Part shown: one piece after another, positions 17,220 through 24,364 of the stretch
How positions within the stretch are numbered: the stretch's first letter is position 1
Layout of the letters: each line of letters begins with the position of its first letter
From: Hymenobacter rigui
Lineage (GTDB): Bacteria; Bacteroidota; Bacteroidia; Cytophagales; Hymenobacteraceae
Assembly (NCBI RefSeq): GCF_003944715.1
Contig: NZ_RWIT01000001.1
Location: 372,001-436,000, forward strand
DNA: 64,000 nt
Direction: 5' to 3'
The notes under the pieces: model-generated
The model's database searches: none
The model's input: the letters and a program-made list of their open reading frames with translations, nothing else
Told to the model about the DNA's origin: nothing
Position numbers and translations under genes: made by a program

Positions 17220-17295
17220 GCGAGAGTAGCTCAGTTGGTAGAGCGCGACCTTGCCAAGGTCGAGGTCGCGAGTTCGAACCTCGTCTCCCGCTCCA
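17220..17295 (+). tRNA. tRNA-Gly (anticodon GCC)
   Basis: The cloverleaf is complete: acceptor GCGAGAG/CTCCCGC, D arm with AGCTCAGTTGGTAGAGC, anticodon stem CGACC/GGTCG around TTGCCAA, T arm with GTTCGAAC, discriminator T and an encoded CCA (17293-17295). The fourth acceptor pair is A (17223) against C, a mismatch. A terminator follows directly. Confidence 0.95.
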
Positions 17296-17326
17296 AAAAA
17301 GACCCTGCCGAAACGCAGGGTCTTTT
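17296..17326 (+). terminator. Terminator of tRNA-Gly
   Basis: AAAGACCCTGC pairs with GCAGGGTCTTT around CGAAAC; the T-run follows. It begins immediately after the CCA end. Confidence 0.85.
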
Positions 17327-17435
17327 GCTTTATGGTAAATCGGTTCCCGAATGTCAGGCTTAGAAAAGGCCCGGCGTTAAAGCCGACGTTTGCCTAATTT
17401 GCCGTTACTTTGTTGCGGTAGCCAATATCAGTATT

Positions 17436-17518
17436 GCCAGAGTGGTGTAATGGTAGCCACGAGGGACTTAAAATCCCTTGTCTTCACGGACGTACGGGTT
17501 CGAGTCCCGTCTCTGGTA
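17436..17518 (+). tRNA. tRNA-Leu (anticodon TAA)
   Basis: Acceptor GCCAGAG pairs with CTCTGGT (one G-T). The anticodon arm GGGA-CTTAAAA-TCCC gives anticodon TAA. A long variable arm (TTGTCTTCACGGACGT) marks a class II tRNA, and the T arm is ACGGG-TTCGAGT-CCCGT. CCA is not encoded after the discriminator A. A terminator follows at 17539. Confidence 0.93.
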
Positions 17519-17538
17519 CAATTACTTACAACCGGAAG

Positions 17539-17587
17539 ACCCGGAAAATGCCTTCTCACGTCGTAGAAGGAGTTTTCCGGGTTTTTT
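17539..17587 (+). terminator. Terminator of tRNA-Leu
   Basis: ACCCGGAAAA pairs with TTTTCCGGGT, an inner hairpin CCTTCT/AGAAGG extends the stem, and a T6 tract follows. Confidence 0.85.
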
Positions 17588-17607
17588 GCGTTCAGGGCAA
17601 TCGGTCC

Positions 17608-19275
17608 TTATTTCACTTCTATTGTTTGCGTGTAGTTCATTCCATCAGCGGTGTGAAACTGCACAACGTACAGACCGGTAGGCAGTGCAGAAGCATCAAA
17701 AACAGACTGCGACTGAACGGCACTATTGGCTTGTAGTGGTTGAGAAGCCACTACTCGGCCCATGGTAGTGCTGAGAGTGGCGTACCCTTGCAAGGGCATA
17801 CCGGGCCGGGCCCAGGAAAGACGGGCAATCATGCGGCCCCGGGCAGGGTTCGGAAAAACTTCAAAGCTTGGCTGGCCTCCACTTCCTCCACTTGCCATAG
17901 GAGTGTGAACACGAAACTTGCCAACAACCCCATCAGTTCCGGTGGAAATCTGCACCGTGGTGGAGCCGAACGAGGCCGTTCCGCTTACATCACTGGCCAG
18001 ATACAATTGACCGCCAGGCTCCTGCGCCAGCCGGTTGCCGAGGCAACTGCCGCTAGTGCCAATTGTATTGGTATAATACTGAAAACCATCGGGTTGGAAG
18101 CCGTATAGTAACAGCCGGGGCTGGTAGCTGGCGTCCAATCGGCGGCCGACGAGTGTGGTGTAGCCTGCGGCATCGGTTACCAGGGTATTGCTATACTCCG
18201 GCGCACTGGTACCTATGGTTTTTACCCACTGCACCGTGCCGGCCGGGGTATAGCGGGCCAGGAATATATCCGACTGACCAACGGCCGTGAGCATTTGACC
18301 GCCCAGTGAGCTGGTCCCGGAAAAATCACCTGCTGTATAGATGTTGCCAAGCCGGTCGGTGGCCAGCGTGCTGATGTGCGTGTTGTTATTGGCCGAAGAA
18401 GTACCGGTACCTCCCCCTTGCCGCAGCCACTGCAGGCTGCCTGAAGTGGCATTGAAACTGGCCAGGTAGGAATCGGCACCCACAGTGGTTATGGAATTGC
18501 CGGCCAGCGTCATGTCGTTATTGAAGAAGCCCCCCACGTAGCAGTTGCCGCGTCCGTCCAGTGCAATATCCGACCCACTGGCGCCGTACGTGGTGAAATT
18601 GGAGGACAACTGTGCCCAGGCCACGGTACCGGTAGTGCGGTAGCAGGCCACGTACATCACGCGGCGGCTGCCAGGGCCATACACTTGGTTACCGAAACGG
18701 ATATTGCCGTAGTCCGACTGGCCGGTAATGTAGCTGTTGCCGGCGGCATCGGTGGCAATGGCGTAGCCGTAGCAGCCAAACTGAGTGATGCCGAAACGCT
18801 GAGCCCATTGCACCTGCCCGCGGCCGTTGAGCTTGAGCACCAGTCCGGTATTAAACCCATCCTGAAAACCTTGCAGCGCCCCGCCCTGGTAGGATACTGC
18901 CCCTGTAAAATTGCCGACGACATACGCATTGCCAGCAGCATCCAGGGAGATGTCAGCACCGGAAGCAGTACTCTGGTAGTACGACTGCACGGCCGGGTCC
19001 TGGCCCAGCTGGATGGCCCATAGTGCCCGGCCCGCTGCATCATAGCGCACCACAAACAAGTCGCTCTGGCCCCGGCTGGTAAGCGTAAACTGGTTGAAAC
19101 GGATGGTGCCCCGAAATGAGCCCGTAACGAAGCTGCCGCCATAGCCGTCGGCAGCTACGCTCTTGGCCGAAACGGCGCCGCCGGTGCTGTGCAGCTGATT
19201 AACCCATTGCCAGGAAGCCTGGGCCGAAGCAGCGTAACTGCTTACAAAAAATACAAACAGAAGAATTGCTTTCAT
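17608..19275 (-). CDS. Secreted SBBP beta-propeller-repeat protein with T9SS tail
   Basis: The 555-residue precursor begins with a clear signal peptide (MKAILLFVFFVSSYAASAQ). The body carries repeats of the SBBP type, each with a glycine-rich turn, a short strand naming ITGSF, VVGNF or AGDF, and an LxRYDAAG-like ending, spaced by roughly 50-60 residues. The final 80 residues (FEVFPNPARGRMIARL ... TGLYVVQF) are a type A T9SS sorting domain. It is probably a surface protein; its ligand or activity is unknown. A frame extension upstream to 19377 adds no signal-like sequence and is left out. Confidence 0.9.
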   Translation of the reverse strand: MKAILLFVFFVSSYAASAQASWQWVNQLHSTGGAVSAKSVAADGYGGSFVTGSFRGTIRFNQFTLTSRGQSDLFVVRYDAAGRALWAIQLGQDPAVQSYYQSTASGADISLDAAGNAYVVGNFTGAVSYQGGALQGFQDGFNTGLVLKLNGRGQVQWAQRFGITQFGCYGYAIATDAAGNSYITGQSDYGNIRFGNQVYGPGSRRVMYVACYRTTGTVAWAQLSSNFTTYGASGSDIALDGRGNCYVGGFFNNDMTLAGNSITTVGADSYLASFNATSGSLQWLRQGGGTGTSSANNNTHISTLATDRLGNIYTAGDFSGTSSLGGQMLTAVGQSDIFLARYTPAGTVQWVKTIGTSAPEYSNTLVTDAAGYTTLVGRRLDASYQPRLLLYGFQPDGFQYYTNTIGTSGSCLGNRLAQEPGGQLYLASDVSGTASFGSTTVQISTGTDGVVGKFRVHTPMASGGSGGQPSFEVFPNPARGRMIARLSWARPGMPLQGYATLSTTMGRVVASQPLQANSAVQSQSVFDASALPTGLYVVQFHTADGMNYTQTIEVK

Positions 19276-19622
19276 AAGAGGGTGGTGGAGTAAAGGGTGC
19301 AGTGAATGATGGAAGGCATAGCCAACCGATAACCGGTGCCGGAGCAGAACAGAACAACAGGCAGATGGCCACCACAACGGTAGCAGTCAGGAATGGCCAT
19401 GCAGGGCCACAGCACACAGAATCAGCAGCTTATTAGCTTGAAGATAGAAAATCATTATTACTTATATCATAAATAATAATGATTTTTTTATAAATATTAT
19501 TCGGTCTTTTGCCGCTACACTATTCCTGAAAGTAAAAGCAGGACGGCCGCGGGAGCTGGTAGTAGAAGGCTAATGGCCCCATTTTTCTACCTTTAAGCTC
19601 ATTCTACCTGTTTCGCTCCCGT
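19276..19622. other. Divergent intergenic region with AT-rich palindrome
   Basis: This 347-base gap separates the SBBP gene (minus) from the MoxR gene (plus). It turns strongly AT-rich at 19440-19500, where an inverted repeat lies. A near-consensus -7 box TACCTTTA is at 19588-19595, 27 nt before the MoxR ATG. No gene is evident. Confidence 0.5.
19448..19486. repeat. 12-bp AT-rich inverted repeat
   Basis: AAAATCATTATT (19448-19459) and AATAATGATTTT (19475-19486) are perfectly complementary around a 15-nt spacer. Its place between divergent genes suggests an operator; a terminator role is less likely since neither gene ends here. Confidence 0.5.
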
Positions 19623-20606
19623 ATGACGCCTCCGCATTCTGGTTCGGCTCCCGATTATCCACAGAAAATCAAGCAGGTATTTGCCGAAGTGGGCAAGGTG
19701 GTAGTGGGTCAGCAGTACATGCTGAACCGCCTGCTCATCGGGCTATTCACGGGTGGCCACATTCTGCTGGAAGGGGTGCCGGGTTTGGCTAAAACCCTTA
19801 CCATCAGTACGCTGTCGAGGGTGTTGCACCTGCACTTTCAACGCGTGCAGTTTACCCCCGACCTGTTGCCTTCCGATTTGGTGGGCACCATGATTTACAA
19901 TCAGGGCCAGTCGGAGTTCGAGGTGAAAAAGGGCCCCATCTTCGCCAACTTGGTGCTGGCCGACGAGGTGAACCGCTCCCCGGCCAAAGTGCAGAGTGCC
20001 CTGCTGGAAGCTATGCAGGAAAAACAGGTGACTATTGGCGAGACCACCTACCCGCTGGATTTGCCCTTTCTGGTGCTGGCTACGCAAAACCCCGTGGAGC
20101 AGGAGGGGACCTACCCGCTGCCCGAGGCGCAGGTAGACCGTTTCATGATGAAAGTGCACGTGGACTACCTCAAGAAAGCCGACGAGCTGGAGGTGATGCG
20201 GCGCATGGCCAACATGAGCTACGTGGGCGAAGTAAACCCGGTACTCACCAAGGAAGATATCTTCGGCATCCGCCAGCAGATCAACCAGGTGCAGATTTCG
20301 GAGACGCTGGAGAAGTATATCATTGAGCTGGTATTTGCCACCCGCCGCCCGATTGACTATGATCTGGCCGATTTTCAGCAGTATGTGCAGTTTGGGGTGA
20401 GCCCCCGGGCCAGCATTGCCCTGCACCGTGCCGCCAAGGCCGTGGCGTACCTGGACGAGCGGGACTACGTGCTGCCCGAGGACATTAAGGAAGTGGCTAC
20501 CGATGTGCTCAACCACCGCATCCTGCTGAATTATGAGGCCGAAGCCGACGGCATCCGGACGCAGGATATGATTGAGGCTATTCTGCGCAAGGTTCCAATC
20601 AGCTAA
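19623..20606 (+). CDS. MoxR-family AAA+ ATPase
   Basis: The 327-residue protein has Walker A LEGVPGLAKT near residues 49-58, Walker B-type ADEVNRSPAKVQSAL near 113-127, and the sensor and lid parts of AAA_3 and AAA_lid_2 (VSPRASIALHRAAKA). MoxR ATPases act as chaperones that help assemble or load metal cofactors into partner proteins, often with VWA-domain proteins encoded nearby. Here the usual DUF58 or VWA partner is absent and an acyltransferase gene begins 3 bases after the stop codon. Confidence 0.94.
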   Translation: MTPPHSGSAPDYPQKIKQVFAEVGKVVVGQQYMLNRLLIGLFTGGHILLEGVPGLAKTLTISTLSRVLHLHFQRVQFTPDLLPSDLVGTMIYNQGQSEFEVKKGPIFANLVLADEVNRSPAKVQSALLEAMQEKQVTIGETTYPLDLPFLVLATQNPVEQEGTYPLPEAQVDRFMMKVHVDYLKKADELEVMRRMANMSYVGEVNPVLTKEDIFGIRQQINQVQISETLEKYIIELVFATRRPIDYDLADFQQYVQFGVSPRASIALHRAAKAVAYLDERDYVLPEDIKEVATDVLNHRILLNYEAEADGIRTQDMIEAILRKVPIS

Positions 20607-20609
20607 GCC

Positions 20610-21167
20610 ATGCGGCAGGGCCTGAAAAGGTGGCTGTACCACAGGCTGCACCTGCGGCCGGAAATGCCGCTGAGCTTCTACGTGCTGGATGCGGTGTTCC
20701 GGCGGGTTCTGCGCCAGAATGCGGGCGTACGGTGGGCAGTGCATCATACCAGCACCATCCGCAGCCCTGAACGGCTCACGGCCGGCCGCGGCTCTTTTCC
20801 TGGTGACTCGCCCGGCGTGTACATCAACGCCGATAATGGCGTGTACGTGGGCGACTTCACCAACCTGGGCCCGCAGGTTGGGCTGATTTCCGCCAACCAC
20901 GACCCCGTGGCCAATGCCGAGCGAGTTCCGGCCGCCCCGCTGCGCATCGGTAGTTTCTGCTGGCTGGGCATGGGGGCCGTGGTGTTGCCGGGCGTGGAGC
21001 TGGGTGATTTTACGGTAGTAGGAGCCGGCGCCGTGGTAACGCGCAGCTTTCCTGAAGGCCACTGTGTACTGGCCGGTAACCCCGCCCGACTTATCCGCCA
21101 CCTTGACCCCGCCGCCTGTGATGCCCAAGCCCGGAGCACCTACGCGCAGCACGCTGCTGGGCACTAG
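20610..21167 (+). CDS. Left-handed beta-helix acyltransferase (WbbJ-like)
   Basis: A 185-residue hexapeptide-repeat transferase, probably acetylating a sugar. The repeat region runs from about residue 70 to 160 (VYVGDFTNLGPQV, IGSFCWLGMGAVVLPGVEL, FTVVGAGAVV). The presumed catalytic His is in LISANHDP. The N-terminal 65 residues are specific to the subfamily. It overlaps the flippase start by 47 bases and follows the MoxR gene by 3 bases, so all three are surely one transcript. The context suggests modification of a surface polysaccharide. Confidence 0.88.
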   Translation: MRQGLKRWLYHRLHLRPEMPLSFYVLDAVFRRVLRQNAGVRWAVHHTSTIRSPERLTAGRGSFPGDSPGVYINADNGVYVGDFTNLGPQVGLISANHDPVANAERVPAAPLRIGSFCWLGMGAVVLPGVELGDFTVVGAGAVVTRSFPEGHCVLAGNPARLIRHLDPAACDAQARSTYAQHAAGH

Positions 21168-22530
21168 CGCCTCCATCTTCCTGATCCGGTTTTTCCCGAC
21201 GCTGGCCAGCGTAGTGGCGCTGGTGTGGCTTTCGAGAAGCATAGATCCGATCTGGTACGGCAGTTACCAGGGCTTCTGGGTGCAGTGGCAGGTAGCCCAC
21301 GTGGTGGCCTGCCTGGGCATGCCTACCTTGATGCTGACGTATTCAAAGGGTCAGGTACACGCGTTTCTCCGACGGCTGACCGGGCTGCATTGGCTGGGAG
21401 CAATTGCCTGGATATGCCTGTGCGCGAAAGGGCTTATGCTGGCGCAGCACGATGATATGGCACTTTTTCCTGGCTGGCAGCCGGCGCTGTTTTTGGTTCT
21501 GAACGTACCGGTGGCGGTGCTGGAAGCCTACGCACTGCTGGGACGCCAGTTTCGGGCTGTGGTGCTGGTAAGCGGACTGTACGCGGGTTTGTTTGTGCTT
21601 AGCCACGGCTTACGGGCGATACCCCTGATTGGCTTCTCGAACCTGATGAACCTGCTGCTGCTGGGCAGCGGGCTGCGGCTGCTGGCTCTGGCTTTGCTGG
21701 CACGGCAACAGTTCCGGCAGGAGCCGCCGGTAGTTGAGTTACCCGCTGGTTTACGGCACGTATGGCTGCACACCGCTCTGAATGAAGTGGTCCAGATTCT
21801 GTTCCGGTGGGTGGATAAGCTGGTTCTAAGCTTCCTGCTGCCCGCCGCGTTGTTTGCCTTGTACTTCAATGGCACTATTGACGTGCCGTTTTTGCCGCTG
21901 CTGCTAGGCGCAGCCGGCAGTGCGTTGCTGTTGCACTTCCATGAGTCGGAAGTATCTGATGCGCAACGGGTGCAGCTGCTGAAAGCAACTGCCGCGCTGC
22001 TGGGGCGGCTGGTGTTTCCGCTGTTCTTCTTTCTGGTGCTGTTTCGGCGGGAGCTGTTCGGGGTGGTGTTTGCGCACCGCTACGATGCGGCCGTACCGCT
22101 GTTTCTGTTTTCCTCGCTGGTCATTCCGCTGCGGGCCTACAACTTCACGGCCCTGCTGCAGCATAAAGGTCACGGCCGCATCATTACCACCGGAGCCGTC
22201 CTCGATTTGCTGCTGGCCCTGCTGCTCATGTACCCGCTCTACCGCTGGCTGGGTTTGGGCGGGGTGGCCCTGGCGTTTGTCATCAGTACCTGGTGGCAGG
22301 CGGGCTACTACCTTCGGCACACGGCCCGGCTAATGGAGGTGCGGTGGGCTGCCATGCTGCCCCTGCGAACCTGGGCGCTGCAGCTGTTGAGCTTCGGGGG
22401 CGGACTCTTGCTGCTGCACGAACTGTTGGCCCGTTACCTATCCGAAGCAGGGGTGCTCTGGACCGGCACCAGCGTGCTGCTGGTGCTGCTGGCCGCGCAG
22501 CTGTGGTGGGCCCGTCGCGCCGATGGATAG
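21121..22530 (+). CDS. Oligosaccharide flippase-like membrane protein
   Basis: The 469-residue protein has about 12-14 hydrophobic helices and the layout of Wzx/MATE-type polysaccharide exporters (start MPKPGAPTRSTLLGTSASI, first helix FLIRFFPTLASVVALVWLS). Such proteins flip lipid-linked oligosaccharides across the inner membrane. The frame is open from 21064, but ATG 21121 gives a normal N-terminus. Sequence conservation within the family is low, so specificity cannot be inferred. It is the last gene of the MoxR operon and ends at a perfect palindrome. Confidence 0.82.
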   Translation: MPKPGAPTRSTLLGTSASIFLIRFFPTLASVVALVWLSRSIDPIWYGSYQGFWVQWQVAHVVACLGMPTLMLTYSKGQVHAFLRRLTGLHWLGAIAWICLCAKGLMLAQHDDMALFPGWQPALFLVLNVPVAVLEAYALLGRQFRAVVLVSGLYAGLFVLSHGLRAIPLIGFSNLMNLLLLGSGLRLLALALLARQQFRQEPPVVELPAGLRHVWLHTALNEVVQILFRWVDKLVLSFLLPAALFALYFNGTIDVPFLPLLLGAAGSALLLHFHESEVSDAQRVQLLKATAALLGRLVFPLFFFLVLFRRELFGVVFAHRYDAAVPLFLFSSLVIPLRAYNFTALLQHKGHGRIITTGAVLDLLLALLLMYPLYRWLGLGGVALAFVISTWWQAGYYLRHTARLMEVRWAAMLPLRTWALQLLSFGGGLLLLHELLARYLSEAGVLWTGTSVLLVLLAAQLWWARRADG

Positions 22531-22535
22531 GCCAC

Positions 22536-22577
22536 AAAAGGAAGAAGCCCGGGACTAGTCCCGGGCTTCTTCCTTTT
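22536..22577. terminator. 42-bp perfect palindrome, bidirectional terminator
   Basis: Each 21-base half runs from AAAAGGAAGAAGCCC to ACT, so the whole is its own reverse complement, with T-runs at both ends. It serves the flippase gene (plus, stop 22530) and the beta-helix gene (minus, stop 22598). Confidence 0.85.
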
Positions 22578-22597
22578 TAGACAGACCTTTTAGCTGC

Positions 22598-24247
22598 CTA
22601 TTTGGCAACTACGAAGCGTACCGACTGACTGGTTTCATTGGTGGTTACCTGCGCCATGTACACGCCGGCTTTCAGCGTGGTGGGCAGCGCAACCTGCTGG
22701 GCACCGGCGGCCAGCTTGCCGTTCGTCAGCACGGTGGCTACGGTGCGGCCGGTTACATCCAGCACGCGCACGGAGGCTGTACCGCTGCGCTTCAGCTCAA
22801 AATTCAACAGAGCTTCACCGGCCGAGGGGTTCGGCGAAACCGTCAGCTGCTGGAGCTGGTCGGAGGCGGATTTCACGGCCAGCGTCTGGCCGGGGCGGTT
22901 GTAGCAGGTGGTCTGGGGGTTGAAGTTGGTCCAGCCGGCCACCCAGTTCACGGTGCCGAAAGCGCCGCGGAACGTACCAGTTTTCTCGAAGAAGCTGTCG
23001 GCCAGCTTGGCATCGGTGAAGGCTGCACCGGTGCGCAGGGGCGAAGTGGCAGTAGGAACAAAATTCTGCGTTACGTCGGCATCCGGCGTGAAATTGCCGG
23101 CATCCAGACCCAGGTCCGAAGCGTTGGTGTACAGCGTGTTGCTGTTGGTCGCCGCGTTCCAGAAGCCCGCCACGTCATACGTGGTAACGCCGGCCGCCTC
23201 AAAGTTGCGGGTGGTCATGTTGGCCATTACGTTGTTTTTCAACACCAGCCCGCCGTTGGTGGCGTTGGCCTGGGCAGCGGCACCGTCCAGCGTGAGGCCG
23301 GTCGGCCAGCCGCTCAGTACCGTGTTGAAGATGGAAATGGACGTGTTCCGGCGCAGGTGCATGGCGCGGGTGAAGTTGGCCGCCGCCCCGATGGGCGTAC
23401 GCAGCAGCGCCGTTACGTTCGAGAAAACCGGGGCCGTCTGGGGCGTGTTGGTGGAGCCGCCGGCGTCGTTATCCGACTCAAATGCCGTGGAGCCCGATAC
23501 GTCGGCCGTGTTCTGCTCCCGAATGATGAGGCCGTACTGTACTTTGCCCTGGTAACCGTTGTCGGTGTCGAAGTCGTCGTCGGTGGCGGCTACTGCCACT
23601 AGGTGCTTGGCATTCACGGTGCCGCCAAACCACTCAAACGAGTCGTCGCCGGAGCCATATACCTGCACGTAGTCAATCTGGGTACCGGCTCCTACGCCGG
23701 CCAGCGTCAGGCCGTTGATTTCGGAGTTGGGCTGGAAAGCAATACCGGGGAATTCGATGCGCACATACTTAATGATGCCCGAGTTGTCGTTGGCATCGGT
23801 GCCGCCGTAGGTAGAGCCTACGCCGCCTTCCACTACCGGCGTACCCGCCAGGTTCACCGGAGCCCGGCCGCAGATGATAACTCCACCCCAGTCGCCGCGG
23901 GCCCGGGAGCCGGCCGGTTCATTGGAGGTGAATACGATGGGCTGACTGGCAGTACCCTCGGCAATCAGCTTACCGCCCTGCTCGATGATGAGCGTGCCTT
24001 TCGTGGATTTTTCACCCTTAATAATAGTGCCGGCCGGGATGGTCAGCGTAGCGCCGGCCTTCACGTACACAAAGCCCGAGAGCAAGTACACGTTCGAGCT
24101 GGACCAAGTAGTGTTCTGGGTGATGTTGCCGGAAACCACCGTAGCCGTAGGAGCGGTGGGGCAAACCGTCTGGGCCTGCGCCTGGGTAACGGGGGCCACA
24201 GCCGCTATAGCGCAAGCCAACAAAGCAGGAAGTAGAATCTTTTTCAT
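22598..24247 (-). CDS. Secreted right-handed beta-helix protein with T9SS tail
   Basis: The 549-residue precursor starts with a signal peptide (MKKILLPALLACAIAAVAPV). The body resembles a family of right-handed beta-helix proteins that often carry T9SS tails: LTIPAGTIIKGEKSTKGTLI near residues 66-85, the motif DDSFEWFGGTVNAKHLVAV and ATDDDFDTDNGYQGKVQYG. The tail (LTVSPNPSAGEALL ... AGVYMAQV ... VRFVVAK) is a type A T9SS sorting domain. Its biochemical role is unknown. It lies directly downstream of a TonB-dependent receptor gene with a terminator-like hairpin between; a near-consensus -7 box (GACCTTTG, 24290-24297) would allow separate transcription. Confidence 0.88.
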   Translation of the reverse strand: MKKILLPALLACAIAAVAPVTQAQAQTVCPTAPTATVVSGNITQNTTWSSSNVYLLSGFVYVKAGATLTIPAGTIIKGEKSTKGTLIIEQGGKLIAEGTASQPIVFTSNEPAGSRARGDWGGVIICGRAPVNLAGTPVVEGGVGSTYGGTDANDNSGIIKYVRIEFPGIAFQPNSEINGLTLAGVGAGTQIDYVQVYGSGDDSFEWFGGTVNAKHLVAVAATDDDFDTDNGYQGKVQYGLIIREQNTADVSGSTAFESDNDAGGSTNTPQTAPVFSNVTALLRTPIGAAANFTRAMHLRRNTSISIFNTVLSGWPTGLTLDGAAAQANATNGGLVLKNNVMANMTTRNFEAAGVTTYDVAGFWNAATNSNTLYTNASDLGLDAGNFTPDADVTQNFVPTATSPLRTGAAFTDAKLADSFFEKTGTFRGAFGTVNWVAGWTNFNPQTTCYNRPGQTLAVKSASDQLQQLTVSPNPSAGEALLNFELKRSGTASVRVLDVTGRTVATVLTNGKLAAGAQQVALPTTLKAGVYMAQVTTNETSQSVRFVVAK

Positions 24248-24299
24248 GGGTAGTGCGGGTGTACTGAGAGGAAGGATATTTCGGTGAGGCAAAGGTCCT

Positions 24300-24339
24300 A
24301 AAGCAAAACGCCCACCGGTAAGGATGGGCGTTATGCTTT
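24300..24339 (-). terminator. Hairpin between the TonB receptor and beta-helix genes
   Basis: On the minus strand AAAGC, two unpaired bases and AACGCCCA pair with TGGGCGTT and GCTTT; a TTTAGG tail follows. It ends or attenuates the receptor transcript 25 bases after its stop codon. Confidence 0.65.
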
Positions 24340-24364
24340 CGTTGCGCGTATGTTATCGTATTGT

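Noticed and set aside
17341..17435. A complete promoter for tRNA-Leu
   Set aside because: TTACTTTG at 17405-17412 resembles a -7 box, but TTTG at 17389-17392 is only 12 nt away, so the spacing does not fit.
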